The notes beneath the pieces are model-generated. The model was given only the letters and a program-made list of their open reading frames with translations, was not told the origin of the DNA and did no database searches. This document shows, in pieces, positions 8,323 through 17,117 of a stretch of 64,000 nt of DNA. Source of the DNA: SMWC01 sp964466315. Its GTDB lineage: Bacteria; Pseudomonadota; Gammaproteobacteria; Steroidobacterales; Rariloculaceae. The position numbers and the translations under genes are program-made. Every line of letters begins with the position of its first letter. Position 1 is the first letter of the stretch. The stretch lies in assembly GCA_964466315.1 (NCBI GenBank), contig CAYXNS010000001.1, positions 76,093 to 140,092 on the forward strand, read 5' to 3'.

Positions 8323-9945
8323 ATGCGCAGCTATCGCCTAGTGTTCCGTCTTCTGACGATTCAGCGCGTGCTGATCAAGTACGGTCTCGATGAATTCGTC
8401 TGGGCGACCCATATGCTTAGACCCATCGGCTGGCTGCGCCGTCTGTTGCCCAGATCGCGGGCTCGCCGAGAGCCTCTTGGTGTGAGGATTCGCCTTGCAC
8501 TCGAGGAACTTGGACCGATTTTCGTCAAATTCGGTCAAGCGGTCTCTACGCGCGGCGATCTCCTGCCCGCCGAGGTCGCACTGGAACTCAGTAAGCTTCA
8601 GGATCAGGTTCCGCCTTTCGATTCCGAGATCGCAGTGGAGATTCTCGAGCAAGCGTACGGCGAGAGTGTCGACGAGATCTTCGCAGAGTTCGAGCGGCAG
8701 CCGCTGGCTGCGGCCTCCGTAGCGCAAGTGCACGCGGCCCGGCTCGATAGCGGTGAGGCTGTCGTCGTGAAACTCCTGCGCCCTGGTGTGCGCGCGCGTA
8801 TCAATCGCGACCTCGAGGTGCTCTATGCTGTCGCCGGTCTTGCGGAGCGCTATTGGCAGGACGGTAGGAGACTGAGGCCGGTGGAAGTCGTGACCGAGTT
8901 CGAGAAGACGCTCGGTAGAGAACTCGATCTGATGCGGGAAGCGGCAAACGCGGCCCAACTCCGGCGCAACTTCGAAGGTTCCGCTCAGCTTTACGTGCCG
9001 GCGGTCTACTGGGACTACTGCCGGCCCAACGTTCTGACCATGGAGCGGATCTCGGGTATTCCTATCAGCGATATTGCCGCACTCAGAGAGCGTGGAACGA
9101 ATATCGTTCGATTGGCGGAGAATGGTGTCGAAATCTTCTTCACTCAGGTTTTCAGGCACAATTTCTTCCATGCGGATATGCATCCCGGCAACATCTTCGT
9201 CGACGTCAAGGATCCGGATCACCCGCGTTACGTCGCGGTCGATTTCGGCATAGTTGGTAGTCTCAGCGCTCGCGATCAACACTATTTAGCGGGAAATTTT
9301 CTCGCGTTCTTCAAACGCGATTATCGGCGCGTCGCGAAGTTACATGTCGACTCGGGATGGGTTCCGTCGGATACACGCGTGGACGAACTCGAGTCGGCTG
9401 TTAGGGCCGTCTGTGAGCCGATATTCAACAAGCCGTTGAAGGACATCTCTTTCGGGCTCGTCTTGCTGAGATTGTTCGAGACTGCGCGACAGTTTCGTAT
9501 GGAAGTCCAGCCGCAACTCGTACTATTGCAGAAGACTCTGCTCAACATCGAGGGCCTCGGCAGGCAGCTGTATCCGGAACTCGATCTTTGGCAGACCGCC
9601 AAACCGTTTCTCGAAGAGTGGATGAGGCAGCGGACCAACCCGAAGGCTCACGTCGAACAGCTACTCAGGAGCTGGCCCGAGATCAATGAGGGTCTTCTGC
9701 TGCTACCGGAGGTCGTCCATCGCGTCTTGCGGCGCCTCGTCGACGATGATACTGAAAGTCCGCCTCGAGACAATGCGCCGCGCGCGGGCAGATTCCTTCG
9801 GCTTACCGGGGCTGCGGACATCACCGTATCGGGTGCAGCGTTGTTGCTCGCCGGCGTACTCTGGATCGGCCTCGAGGCGGCGCCGGGCTGGCTCGGATGG
9901 GTCGCGGCGGCAGCCGGGTTGGCGATCAGCCTGCGGCCGCGCTAG
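8323..9945 (+). CDS. ubiB: Ubiquinone biosynthesis protein kinase-like UbiB
   Basis: Atypical ABC1/ADCK kinase-like ATPase needed for ubiquinone synthesis, thought to extract or present membrane-bound intermediates. The 540-residue protein shows the signature FVKFGQAVSTRGDLLP (KxGQ motif), the alanine-rich nucleotide loop AAASVAQVHAA, HADMHPGNIFV and VDFGIVGSL, and two closing membrane helices (about residues 495-535) that anchor it in the inner membrane. It begins ten bases after ubiJ. Its last codon shares bases with the last codon of the convergent cinA-like gene through the palindrome gctagc. Confidence 0.96.
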   Translation: MRSYRLVFRLLTIQRVLIKYGLDEFVWATHMLRPIGWLRRLLPRSRARREPLGVRIRLALEELGPIFVKFGQAVSTRGDLLPAEVALELSKLQDQVPPFDSEIAVEILEQAYGESVDEIFAEFERQPLAAASVAQVHAARLDSGEAVVVKLLRPGVRARINRDLEVLYAVAGLAERYWQDGRRLRPVEVVTEFEKTLGRELDLMREAANAAQLRRNFEGSAQLYVPAVYWDYCRPNVLTMERISGIPISDIAALRERGTNIVRLAENGVEIFFTQVFRHNFFHADMHPGNIFVDVKDPDHPRYVAVDFGIVGSLSARDQHYLAGNFLAFFKRDYRRVAKLHVDSGWVPSDTRVDELESAVRAVCEPIFNKPLKDISFGLVLLRLFETARQFRMEVQPQLVLLQKTLLNIEGLGRQLYPELDLWQTAKPFLEEWMRQRTNPKAHVEQLLRSWPEINEGLLLLPEVVHRVLRRLVDDDTESPPRDNAPRAGRFLRLTGAADITVSGAALLLAGVLWIGLEAAPGWLGWVAAAAGLAISLRPR

Positions 9946-10721
9946 CGCGGCTGACCGACGGACGAGTCATCTCCGAGTTCCGTCATTGTGACGATTATAC
10001 TGGCCAGGGCCTCATCGATCCGTTGTTCGTCGGTGCCGCGCACGACGAGGTTCGCGCCGAATCGGCCGTCGCGCGCGAAAGGATAGCTGCCGATATCGAT
10101 TTCTGGATACTCCGCGGCAATAAGCTCGAGCGGTTCGGCGATATCACCTTCGCGTAGAAATACGTCGACATTTCTCGAGTAGATCGGCGGCCCGGCCGCC
10201 AGGTCAGTGGCGATGGTCTCGAACATCGCGCGCGCTATCCTCGGGATGCCGGCGAGGACGAATACGTTCTCGACACGAAACCCGGGAGCATTGCTCAGGG
10301 GATTCTCGATCAGTGTCGCTCCCTCCGGTACGCGGGCCATCTTCAGGCGCGCCTCATTGAGTTCGAACGAGCCGCGCCGCAAGCATACGACGGCATCCTC
10401 ATCGAGTATCAACCCTCGCCCGAAGGCCGCTGCAATGCATTGGGCCGTGATATCGTCGTGCGTCGGACCGATCCCACCGGTCGTGAAGACGTAGTCGAAT
10501 CGTGCCCGGCACTCGTTCACGGTCGAGACGATGATGTCTTTATCGTCGGGAAGTACGCGTGCCTCGACGAGACGGACGCCCAACGTCGCGAGTTCCGAGC
10601 CGAGATACTGCAGATTGACGTCCTGTGTCTTGCCCGAGAGGATCTCGTTGCCGATCAGGAGAACGGCGGCGGTTGGGGAAGCCGAGTCTTGGTCTGTATC
10701 GTTTGTCATACCTGTCGTCAC
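9942..10721 (-). CDS. CinA-like competence/damage-inducible protein A, molybdopterin-binding domain only
   Basis: A 259-residue protein with the MoCF/MoeA-type molybdopterin-binding fold: AAVLLIGNEILSGKTQD near the start, FTTGGIGPTHDDIT in the middle, NAPGFRVENVFVLAGIP later. It corresponds to the N-terminal half of CinA and lacks the C-terminal nicotinamide-nucleotide amidase (PncC) domain, as in many proteobacterial short forms. Such proteins have been linked to NAD-related pyrophosphatase activity, but the substrate cannot be read here. The GTG start at 10721 overlaps the stop of the upstream exonuclease/phosphatase gene by four bases (GTGA), so the two are co-translated. Confidence 0.88.
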   Translation of the reverse strand: MTTGMTNDTDQDSASPTAAVLLIGNEILSGKTQDVNLQYLGSELATLGVRLVEARVLPDDKDIIVSTVNECRARFDYVFTTGGIGPTHDDITAQCIAAAFGRGLILDEDAVVCLRRGSFELNEARLKMARVPEGATLIENPLSNAPGFRVENVFVLAGIPRIARAMFETIATDLAAGPPIYSRNVDVFLREGDIAEPLELIAAEYPEIDIGSYPFARDGRFGANLVVRGTDEQRIDEALASIIVTMTELGDDSSVGQPR

Positions 10722-11650
10722 TGCGTACCTCTCAGGGAAAACGTGGCGATCAACGGATAGTGATCGGAACCAAACGCGGATCCACGGCGGAAAGTGTGGA
10801 TGCGTATATCGCCGCTGAAGGCGTAATGATCTATGAGAATTCCGAGTAAGGGCAAGAAAGTTGGCCAGCTGATCGTGGGGCCCGCCGCCTGTGCTGTACT
10901 CCGCAGCCCATTCGCCGCGAGCCAGGCGGAGAATATTGGAGAATACGTTGTGATATTAAAGTCTCCGACGATCATGACGGGCTCCGTTCGATCATCGAGC
11001 AGTTTACCGATCTCCGCCAGTTGTTGATTTCTGGCGGTAGACCAATCGCGGTTCACCGGTGGTTGTAGATGCACGCCGAGGAGCCGGAGGCTTTGTCCGG
11101 CGTGCTTGATCCGGGCCGATATCGCGGGCGTGCCGAGTAAGTCGGCCGACTCCGGGTCGATGATCGGGATGCGCGAGAGCAGTGCGATGCCGAAACGGCC
11201 CGACCGCGGCATCTCGATTCGATAAGGATAAGTTTCCGCAAGCGGGGCGATGGCGTTTTGCCACGCTGTGGTGATCTCGAGGAGAAAGACCAGATCCGGA
11301 GGCTCCTGCATGATGAGCTCGATGAGCGCGTCGAAATCTGTATTCGCTGAGTTCACGTTGACGTTCATGATCGAGATCTGCTCACTCGCAGACCCCGGCG
11401 GCTCGGCGGAAGGCCAATTGCTGTACACGGGGACGGTGCTGATCGCCACGAACGGCAAAAAAGCCAACGAGGCACGCCAGCGGCGCCGGCTTGCGAGCAG
11501 CAGGAGGATGACGGCAGAGAGCACGAGATACTGAACGCGAAAGTGAGAAAACAGATCGAATGCCCACCAGAGGTTGGCGAGCAGCGGTAAAGCGCTCGCG
11601 GTTGCTATACCGACGGCGATTAGTGTTATTAGCCGGTCAGGATACTTCAC
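10718..11650 (-). CDS. Membrane-anchored endonuclease/exonuclease/phosphatase family protein
   Basis: A 310-residue protein with two to three N-terminal membrane helices (residues about 7-90: LITLIAVGIATASALPLL, VQYLVLSAVILLLLA, SLAFLPFVAISTVP) followed by an EEP-fold metallohydrolase domain. The active-site pattern is visible: NVN near residue 97, LEIT glutamate, GVHLQPP, VGDFN and SDHYPL near the end. The orientation suggests a periplasmic hydrolase tethered to the inner membrane, as in the YafD-like group. Its substrate (nucleic acid, phospholipid or phosphate ester) is not evident. It starts with GTG and is followed by the CinA-like gene in a four-base overlap. Confidence 0.85.
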   Translation of the reverse strand: MKYPDRLITLIAVGIATASALPLLANLWWAFDLFSHFRVQYLVLSAVILLLLASRRRWRASLAFLPFVAISTVPVYSNWPSAEPPGSASEQISIMNVNVNSANTDFDALIELIMQEPPDLVFLLEITTAWQNAIAPLAETYPYRIEMPRSGRFGIALLSRIPIIDPESADLLGTPAISARIKHAGQSLRLLGVHLQPPVNRDWSTARNQQLAEIGKLLDDRTEPVMIVGDFNITTYSPIFSAWLAANGLRSTAQAAGPTISWPTFLPLLGILIDHYAFSGDIRIHTFRRGSAFGSDHYPLIATFSLRGTQ

Positions 11651-11685
11651 TGGCAGTCATCCACGTTCTTGGGTAATCAGCCGCT

Positions 11686-11994
11686 TCACGTGGTCGCCGT
11701 ACCGCAACTCCAGCACACGGCGAATTGCGGTTCATTTAACTCCTTGCATGCACCACAACGCCACTGTGCCGCGTCATCCAGCGGCGCGTCGAGGTCCCGC
11801 AGTAGCGCGCTCGCGCATGCTAAATCCGCGTCGTCGAGTATCCAGAGTTCCGGCAGGCACTCGAGGAAGGGAATCTCACCGAGTCCGCCGGATAGTTGAG
11901 TGTTCTTGATTACGCAGGCAATCCCGGATTGCTCCAGCACGTTCTTCAGATGGCCGATGTAGGCGAGCGATTCATTGGTGGTGATCCTCTTCAT
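11686..11994 (-). CDS. DUF2007 protein with C-terminal zinc ribbon
   Basis: A 102-residue protein. Residues 1-70 match the DUF2007 putative signal-transducing family (a small ACT/PII-like ferredoxin fold): LAYIGHLKNVLEQSGIACVIKN, ELWILDDADLACASALL. Residues 78-98 hold a two-CxxC zinc ribbon, CGACKELNEPQFAVCWSCG. It sits 59 bases after trpA on the same strand, so it may be the last gene of the trp transcript, but no function in tryptophan metabolism is known to me. Family call is good; role unknown. Confidence 0.8.
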   Translation of the reverse strand: MKRITTNESLAYIGHLKNVLEQSGIACVIKNTQLSGGLGEIPFLECLPELWILDDADLACASALLRDLDAPLDDAAQWRCGACKELNEPQFAVCWSCGTATT

Positions 11995-12053
11995 CGGCGC
12001 TTCGTTTAAAGCTGCCTATGCCGGAAGACCTGGAAGTTGCGACCCAGTCGCGT

Positions 12054-12815
12054 TCACGGACGCAACGCCGTCAAGAACTTACCGGGGCTCTGGCCGGACT
12101 CAAGTGCCTCGAGCAGCGCCGAGCCGACGATGACGCCATCGGCATGTTCTGCGATGAGTCTGACCTGTGCTCGTTCCCGAACACCAAATCCTGCGCAGAC
12201 CGGTAGCTTAGAGGCGCTCTTCACGGCCGCGAGGTACCCGGCGATCTCATCGGGCAGGTCCTCGCTGCCACCCGTTATGCCCGCGCGCGTCACAGCGTAG
12301 ACGAACCCTTCGCTAACGGCGCAGAGATTCGCGAGCCGTGCGGCCGGTGTCGCGGGCGTTACGAGTTGCACGAGCGCTAGGCCCTTCGCGTCAAGCGCGG
12401 TCTTCAACGGTGCGCTCTCCTCGAAGGGGAGGTCCGGCACGATGAAGCCACCAACGCCGGTCTCCGTTGCGCGATTGGCGAGCCGTTCGAAACCGAACGC
12501 GAAGAGTGGATTCAGGTAGCTCATGAGCAATATGGGTGCCGGGAGTTTGAACTCGCACGATGCGAGTTGATCAAAAATCCAGCTCAGGCTGACACCGTTC
12601 TGCAAAGCGACTTGACTCGCACGCTGGACCGTCACACCATCCGCCATCGGATCCGTGAACGGCACGCCGATTTCTACGGCATCGGCAGCCTCGGCGACCT
12701 CGCGCAGAACGTCGAGGAATCGTCCCGTGTCCGGATAACCAGCAGTAAAGAACGCGACCAATGCCGGTCCTCCGTCGCGCGTGAGCGCCTCACGTAGTTG
12801 CTCACGCGGCTGCAT
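12054..12815 (-). CDS. trpA: Tryptophan synthase alpha subunit
   Basis: Cleaves indole-3-glycerol phosphate to indole and glyceraldehyde 3-phosphate and channels indole to TrpB. The 253-residue TIM barrel has the catalytic glutamate in AVEIGVPFTDPMADG and the aspartate in that same stretch, NGVSLSWIFDQL, and the phosphate-binding GFGVRERAQV and GVIVGSALL near the C-terminus. It overlaps the end of trpB by 14 bases, which fits the tight stoichiometric coupling of the alpha2beta2 complex. It is the last gene of the trp operon here. Confidence 0.97.
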   Translation of the reverse strand: MQPREQLREALTRDGGPALVAFFTAGYPDTGRFLDVLREVAEAADAVEIGVPFTDPMADGVTVQRASQVALQNGVSLSWIFDQLASCEFKLPAPILLMSYLNPLFAFGFERLANRATETGVGGFIVPDLPFEESAPLKTALDAKGLALVQLVTPATPAARLANLCAVSEGFVYAVTRAGITGGSEDLPDEIAGYLAAVKSASKLPVCAGFGVRERAQVRLIAEHADGVIVGSALLEALESGQSPGKFLTALRP

Positions 12816-14052
12816 CGACGCTCCCCTTTCCGGCGTTCACGGGATGTTCGGCGAGTATGGGCATGTCCTTGTCGCCTCGGCCCGACATGCTGATCATAAT
12901 CCGTGCCCCGGGCTGTGTCTCGGCCCACCGTCTCGCACCGGCCAGCGCATGCGCCGATTCCAGTGCGGGCAGAATGCCCTCGAGCGAACAGCATTCGTCG
13001 AGTGCGTCCAGCGCCTCCTCGTCACTGGCCGTGACGTAGTCCACGCGACCGACGAGCTGCAGCAACGAGTGCTCCGGACCGACACCCGGATAGTCGAGGC
13101 CGGCCGAGACCGAATGAGTCTCCTGAATCTGGCCATCGTCGTCGTAGAGCAGCATCGTGTGGGTACCGTGGAGAACACCGGGACGGCCTCCCGCAAGCGT
13201 CGCCGAGTTGTCGCCGAGAGCGTGTCCGCGGCCGCCGGCCTCAATGCCGAACAGCTTCACCTCGCGGTCGGCGAGAAAGCCGTAAAAGAGTCCGATTGCA
13301 TTCGAACCGCCGCCGACGCAGGCGAAAGCCGCGTCCGGTAGCCCGGCGCGTGCGACGAGTTGCTCCCGTGCCTCGCGGCCGATTACGGCCTGCAGTTCAC
13401 GGACGAGATAGGGATAGGGGTGCGGGCCGATTGCGGAACCGAGCAAGTAATAAGTGCCCTCCGGATCCGAGACCCAATCACGCATCGCCTCGTCGATTGC
13501 GGCACGCAGCGTGCGATCACCTGAGGTGACGGGTATGACTTCCGAGCCGAGGCGAATCATGCGGTCGACATTCGGAGCCTGGCGGGCCACGTCGACTTCG
13601 CCCATATACACGGTACAGGGCAGCCCAACCCTCGCGCAGGCCGCAGCGGAAGCGACGCCATGCTGCCCCGCGCCGGTTTCGGCTACGACCCGGCTTGCAC
13701 CTAGAACCCGCGCCAGCAGGGCCTGGCCTATCGTGTTGTTGATTTTGTGAGCGCCCGTGTGCGCGAGATCCTCGCGTTTCAACCAGATCTCGGCGCCCCA
13801 GTGCTCAGACAGCCGCGGCGCCCGCGTCAGTGCCGTCGGACGGCCGACCCACCCGGTCAGTTCTTCCGTAAGCCTTCGTTGAAATTCCGGATCGGGCAGG
13901 TAGCGGTAGACGCCTTCCGTGAGCCGGTCGATCGCCGGCATTAGCGTCTCGGGTACGTAGCGGCCACCGAAGGGCCCGAAGCGGCCCTCAGCGTCGGGAA
14001 GCTCGCCGGCCAGGAGTGCTTCGAACAGCTTGTCGTGTTCCTTACTCGTCAT
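12802..14052 (-). CDS. trpB: Tryptophan synthase beta subunit
   Basis: PLP enzyme that condenses indole with serine to give tryptophan. At 416 residues it is of normal type-1 TrpB length. The PLP lysine sits in REDLAHTGAHKINN, the phosphate-binding glycine loop is CVGGGSNAIG, and the N-terminal GRFGPFGGRYVPETLMPA and the C-terminal MSGRGDKDM are typical. It overlaps trpF by four bases upstream and trpA by 14 downstream. All the usual active-site stretches are present. Confidence 0.98.
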   Translation of the reverse strand: MTSKEHDKLFEALLAGELPDAEGRFGPFGGRYVPETLMPAIDRLTEGVYRYLPDPEFQRRLTEELTGWVGRPTALTRAPRLSEHWGAEIWLKREDLAHTGAHKINNTIGQALLARVLGASRVVAETGAGQHGVASAAACARVGLPCTVYMGEVDVARQAPNVDRMIRLGSEVIPVTSGDRTLRAAIDEAMRDWVSDPEGTYYLLGSAIGPHPYPYLVRELQAVIGREAREQLVARAGLPDAAFACVGGGSNAIGLFYGFLADREVKLFGIEAGGRGHALGDNSATLAGGRPGVLHGTHTMLLYDDDGQIQETHSVSAGLDYPGVGPEHSLLQLVGRVDYVTASDEEALDALDECCSLEGILPALESAHALAGARRWAETQPGARIMISMSGRGDKDMPILAEHPVNAGKGSVDAAA

Positions 14053-14639
14053 TGCGGTCTCTCCGCCGCCCGGACACGGGCGATAAATTGTTCGATTCTT
14101 TTCGGGTCCTTCTTACCACGCCCGCTCTCTACGCCACTGGAGACGTCGACGCCCCAGGGGTCGACAGCCTGAATCGCGTCCGTCACGTTGTCCGCATCCA
14201 GCCCTCCGGCGAGAATCATCTGGGTCTCGGCAGCAATAGCCGTGGCCTCGCGCCAGTCAGCGAGCTCGCCGCGGCCGCTCTCACACCCCTCGAACAGGAT
14301 GCGTCGCGGCGGCGTGACCGGGGCCATCTGAGCGTTCCGGTAGACCGGCAGCGGCTCGCAGCCTGCGGGAAGCTCGAGCGCTGGAAAATCCTCGGCATCG
14401 GCCTGAAGCCAGTCCGGAGCGAACCCGTCCCGAACGGCCTGCCACTCGGCGGCGGTCGGATGACGCATTACGGCTACACGGATGAGATTACCGGGAAAAT
14501 CCCTGCAGAGTTGCGCGGCCCAGTCCGGGGTAACGCGACGTGGCGACTCGGCGAAAACAAAACCGACCGCGTCTGCGCCGGCCCCGACGGCTGCCTGGGT
14601 GGCATCGGAACTCGTCAGGCCACAGATTTTTATGAACAC
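14049..14639 (-). CDS. trpF: Phosphoribosylanthranilate isomerase
   Basis: Converts phosphoribosylanthranilate to CdRP by an Amadori rearrangement. The 196-residue monofunctional TIM barrel begins with KICGLTSSDA, which carries the catalytic cysteine (residue 6), and has GADAVGFVFAESPRRV and the late LAGGLDADNV and VDVSSGVES. The start is a GTG at 14639 overlapping the end of trpC by ten bases. TrpF is a separate protein rather than the TrpC-TrpF fusion of enterics. Confidence 0.96.
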   Translation of the reverse strand: MFIKICGLTSSDATQAAVGAGADAVGFVFAESPRRVTPDWAAQLCRDFPGNLIRVAVMRHPTAAEWQAVRDGFAPDWLQADAEDFPALELPAGCEPLPVYRNAQMAPVTPPRRILFEGCESGRGELADWREATAIAAETQMILAGGLDADNVTDAIQAVDPWGVDVSSGVESGRGKKDPKRIEQFIARVRAAERPQ

Positions 14640-15478
14640 GCTCGCATCTCCCTGCGCTGCTCGGTGCCAGCAGAGATGAGCCGAGTCACGGCTTCGGCGG
14701 GTTCTTCGGCCTGCATGAGGGCAGAGCCCACGAGTGCTGCGCGATAACCCAGCGCAGCGACTGCGCGAATCTCGTTTTCCTTCCCGACGCCGCTCTCCGC
14801 GACGGCCTTGAGTCCATCGGGCAGATAGTCGGCAAGGGCCGCGAAGCGGCCGAAGTCAACTGCCAATGTCTTCAAGTCGCGGCAGTTGACGCCACACAAT
14901 ACGGGCGTGTTTTCGGACGCGAGCCGGGGTCCGGCCAGTGTAGCGATTCGCTTGAGATCTTCGGCGTCGAACGCCTCCAGCAAAACGAACAAGCCGCACT
15001 CGCGCGCGGCAGTGAGCAGCGCTTCAACCTCGACATCGGTAAGCATCGTCATGATGATGAGGACACCGCCGGCGCCGGCCGCCCTGGCTTCCAGCACCTG
15101 ATAGGGATCGGTCAGGAAATCCTTTCTCATCGCAGGGACACCGCGCGGTTCGAGAAGTGTCGCCGCTTCCTCGAGATGGGACAGGGCGCCTTTGAATTCG
15201 TCGGGCTCCGTCAACACCGAGATCGTCGCTGCGCCCCCGCGCGCGTAGGCGTCGAGCTGTGCTTCGCGATCGAAGCCAGTCTTGGCCAGCGATCCGGCCG
15301 CGGGCGAGCGCAGTTTCAACTCCGCGATGAGATCGAATTCGCCGAACGCCAACTTCGGCGGATCGGCCTTGACCATGGCTCGGGCGCGCAGTGCAGTCTC
15401 CGATTCCTCGGCGATGGCGAGCTCTACGCGCGCGCGGCTCGTGCGCGCCATACGCTCTAAGAACGAGTCATCTGTCAC
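14630..15478 (-). CDS. trpC: Indole-3-glycerol phosphate synthase
   Basis: Ring-closing decarboxylation of CdRP to indole-3-glycerol phosphate. The 282-residue barrel shows IAELKLRSPAAGSL (catalytic Lys), AISVLTEP-like TISVLTEPDEFKG, VPAMRKDFLTDPYQV, LCGVNCRDLKT and AVAESGV with the catalytic residues in the usual order. GTG at 15478 overlaps the trpD stop in a GTGA junction, so translation is coupled. Confidence 0.96.
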   Translation of the reverse strand: MTDDSFLERMARTSRARVELAIAEESETALRARAMVKADPPKLAFGEFDLIAELKLRSPAAGSLAKTGFDREAQLDAYARGGAATISVLTEPDEFKGALSHLEEAATLLEPRGVPAMRKDFLTDPYQVLEARAAGAGGVLIIMTMLTDVEVEALLTAARECGLFVLLEAFDAEDLKRIATLAGPRLASENTPVLCGVNCRDLKTLAVDFGRFAALADYLPDGLKAVAESGVGKENEIRAVAALGYRAALVGSALMQAEEPAEAVTRLISAGTEQRREMRACS

Positions 15479-16509
15479 GCACGCAACTCCTGGCCGAACG
15501 CTTGCAGCCGTTGCAGGAACTCCGCGCCACTGCCGTCGATCAGGGTCTGGCGGGCACGTTCAACTGCTTTCTCGGCATCGGGTTCGGTCCCGGTCACCTC
15601 GAGCGCCAGGGCGGCGCCAAGTATCAATGCATCGCGATGCCCCGCCGTGTCCTCGCCCCGGAGCGCCGCCGCGAGTCTCGCGCTGTTCTCCTCCGCTTTG
15701 CCGCCGAGAAGCGCTTTGGCGCTGCATCTCGCGAGCCCGACGTCGGCGGGATCGCGGATACTTCGCTGCACGATACCGGGCCGGACGTCGAAACAGAGAA
15801 ACGGCCCTACCGGTGTCGCCTCATCCCAGCCCGGCGCCCCATGAACGACGAAGCTGCGCTCGGCATCCATCCCGGACAGCGTCTGCGCCATGAGTTCGGC
15901 TATGTCCGCGCTGAAGGCGCCGATCACATGAAACGGTGGTGAAGCCGGGTTGGCGAGCGGCCCGAGAATATTAAACACAGTGCGTACGCCGAGAGCGCCG
16001 CGCACGGGGCCGATACTCTTCATCGCCGGGTGGTAATGGGGCGCGAATAGAAAGGTGAACCCCAGCGCTGCGAGACTCAGGCCGGCCTGGTTCTCGTCGA
16101 GCGGTACGGGTAGACCCAGCGCTTCGAGCGCGTCCGCACTTCCCGAGCGACTCGAGATCGAACGATTGCCGTGCTTGACGACAGGTAGCCCGGACGCCGC
16201 AGCCAGGAGCGCACTTCCCGTCGACAGGTTCAGGCTGCCCGAGGCGTCGCCCCCCGTGCCGACGATGTCGACGTAGCGGCCGCCAGCCGGAATATCGGGG
16301 TGTCGCGCTAGCTCGCGCATCGCCTGGGCGAAGCCGCGGATCTCGCTGGCGACTTCACCTTTACATCGGAGCGCGATCAGAAGCCCTCCGGCCAGGGCTG
16401 GCGCGAGATCGTCCTCAGCCATCGACCGTAGAATCCAGGCAGCCTCCACCTCGCTTAGATCGGCTCCCGCCAGTACCTGCTCGAGCAATTCAACCGCATC
16501 GGCACTCAT
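15475..16509 (-). CDS. trpD: Anthranilate phosphoribosyltransferase
   Basis: Transfers phosphoribose from PRPP to anthranilate. The 344-residue protein has the GTGGD PRPP loop (IVGTGGDASGSLNLSTGSA), VKHGNRSISSRSGSADALEALG and LFAPHYHPAMK, all diagnostic for the family. It is not fused to TrpG, which is a separate gene 20 bases upstream. Its stop overlaps the trpC start. Confidence 0.97.
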   Translation of the reverse strand: MSADAVELLEQVLAGADLSEVEAAWILRSMAEDDLAPALAGGLLIALRCKGEVASEIRGFAQAMRELARHPDIPAGGRYVDIVGTGGDASGSLNLSTGSALLAAASGLPVVKHGNRSISSRSGSADALEALGLPVPLDENQAGLSLAALGFTFLFAPHYHPAMKSIGPVRGALGVRTVFNILGPLANPASPPFHVIGAFSADIAELMAQTLSGMDAERSFVVHGAPGWDEATPVGPFLCFDVRPGIVQRSIRDPADVGLARCSAKALLGGKAEENSARLAAALRGEDTAGHRDALILGAALALEVTGTEPDAEKAVERARQTLIDGSGAEFLQRLQAFGQELRA

Positions 16510-16529
16510 GGTTCAGCTCCTCGCTTATT

Positions 16530-17117
16530 TCAGCCGCCCGCCCGCTCGGGATAGAGAAAATTCTCGAGCAGGCTAGGGCCGTCCGGCGTCAGCACACTTT
16601 CGGGGTGAAACTGGACACCTTCTATCGGTAAGTTCTTGTGGCGTACACCCATAATCTCATTGACGTCCGTCGTCGCCGAGACTTGGAGGTCGCCCGGAAC
16701 GTTCAGCCGATTGGCGGCCAGAGAGTGATAACGACCCGCCAGAAAGGGATTCGGCAGATCCCGGTAGAGGGTATAGCCGTCATGCTCTACCTGGGAAGTC
16801 TTACCGTGCATGAGCACGCCGGCCGCCACGATGTCGCCGCCGAAGTGCTGCACGATGCATTGATGTCCGAGACAGACGCCCAGCATAGGAATCCTTCCCG
16901 CAAACGCCTCGATCATCGCGAGCGACTGTCCGGCATCCTCGGGGCGGCCGGGGCCCGGCGAGATGACGAGGTGAGTCGGATCGAGCTCGAGCGCCTCGTC
17001 GACGTTCAGCGCATCGTTGCGGTGCACGACGACCTCCGCCTGGAGTACGAGGAAGGCCTGTACCAGGTTGTAGGTGAACGAGTCGTAGTTATCGATCAAC
17101 AGGAGGCGCGTGCTCAT
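16530..17117 (-). CDS. trpG: Anthranilate synthase component II (glutamine amidotransferase)
   Basis: Releases ammonia from glutamine for TrpE. This 195-residue class I amidotransferase has the nucleophilic cysteine in LGVCLGHQCIVQHFGG and the His-Glu pair in VQFHPESVLT, with NYDSFTYNLVQ at the N-terminus. It may also serve aminodeoxychorismate synthase (PabA role), as in many bacteria with one amidotransferase; that is inference. It overlaps the trpE stop by four bases. Confidence 0.97.
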   Translation of the reverse strand: MSTRLLLIDNYDSFTYNLVQAFLVLQAEVVVHRNDALNVDEALELDPTHLVISPGPGRPEDAGQSLAMIEAFAGRIPMLGVCLGHQCIVQHFGGDIVAAGVLMHGKTSQVEHDGYTLYRDLPNPFLAGRYHSLAANRLNVPGDLQVSATTDVNEIMGVRHKNLPIEGVQFHPESVLTPDGPSLLENFLYPERAGG

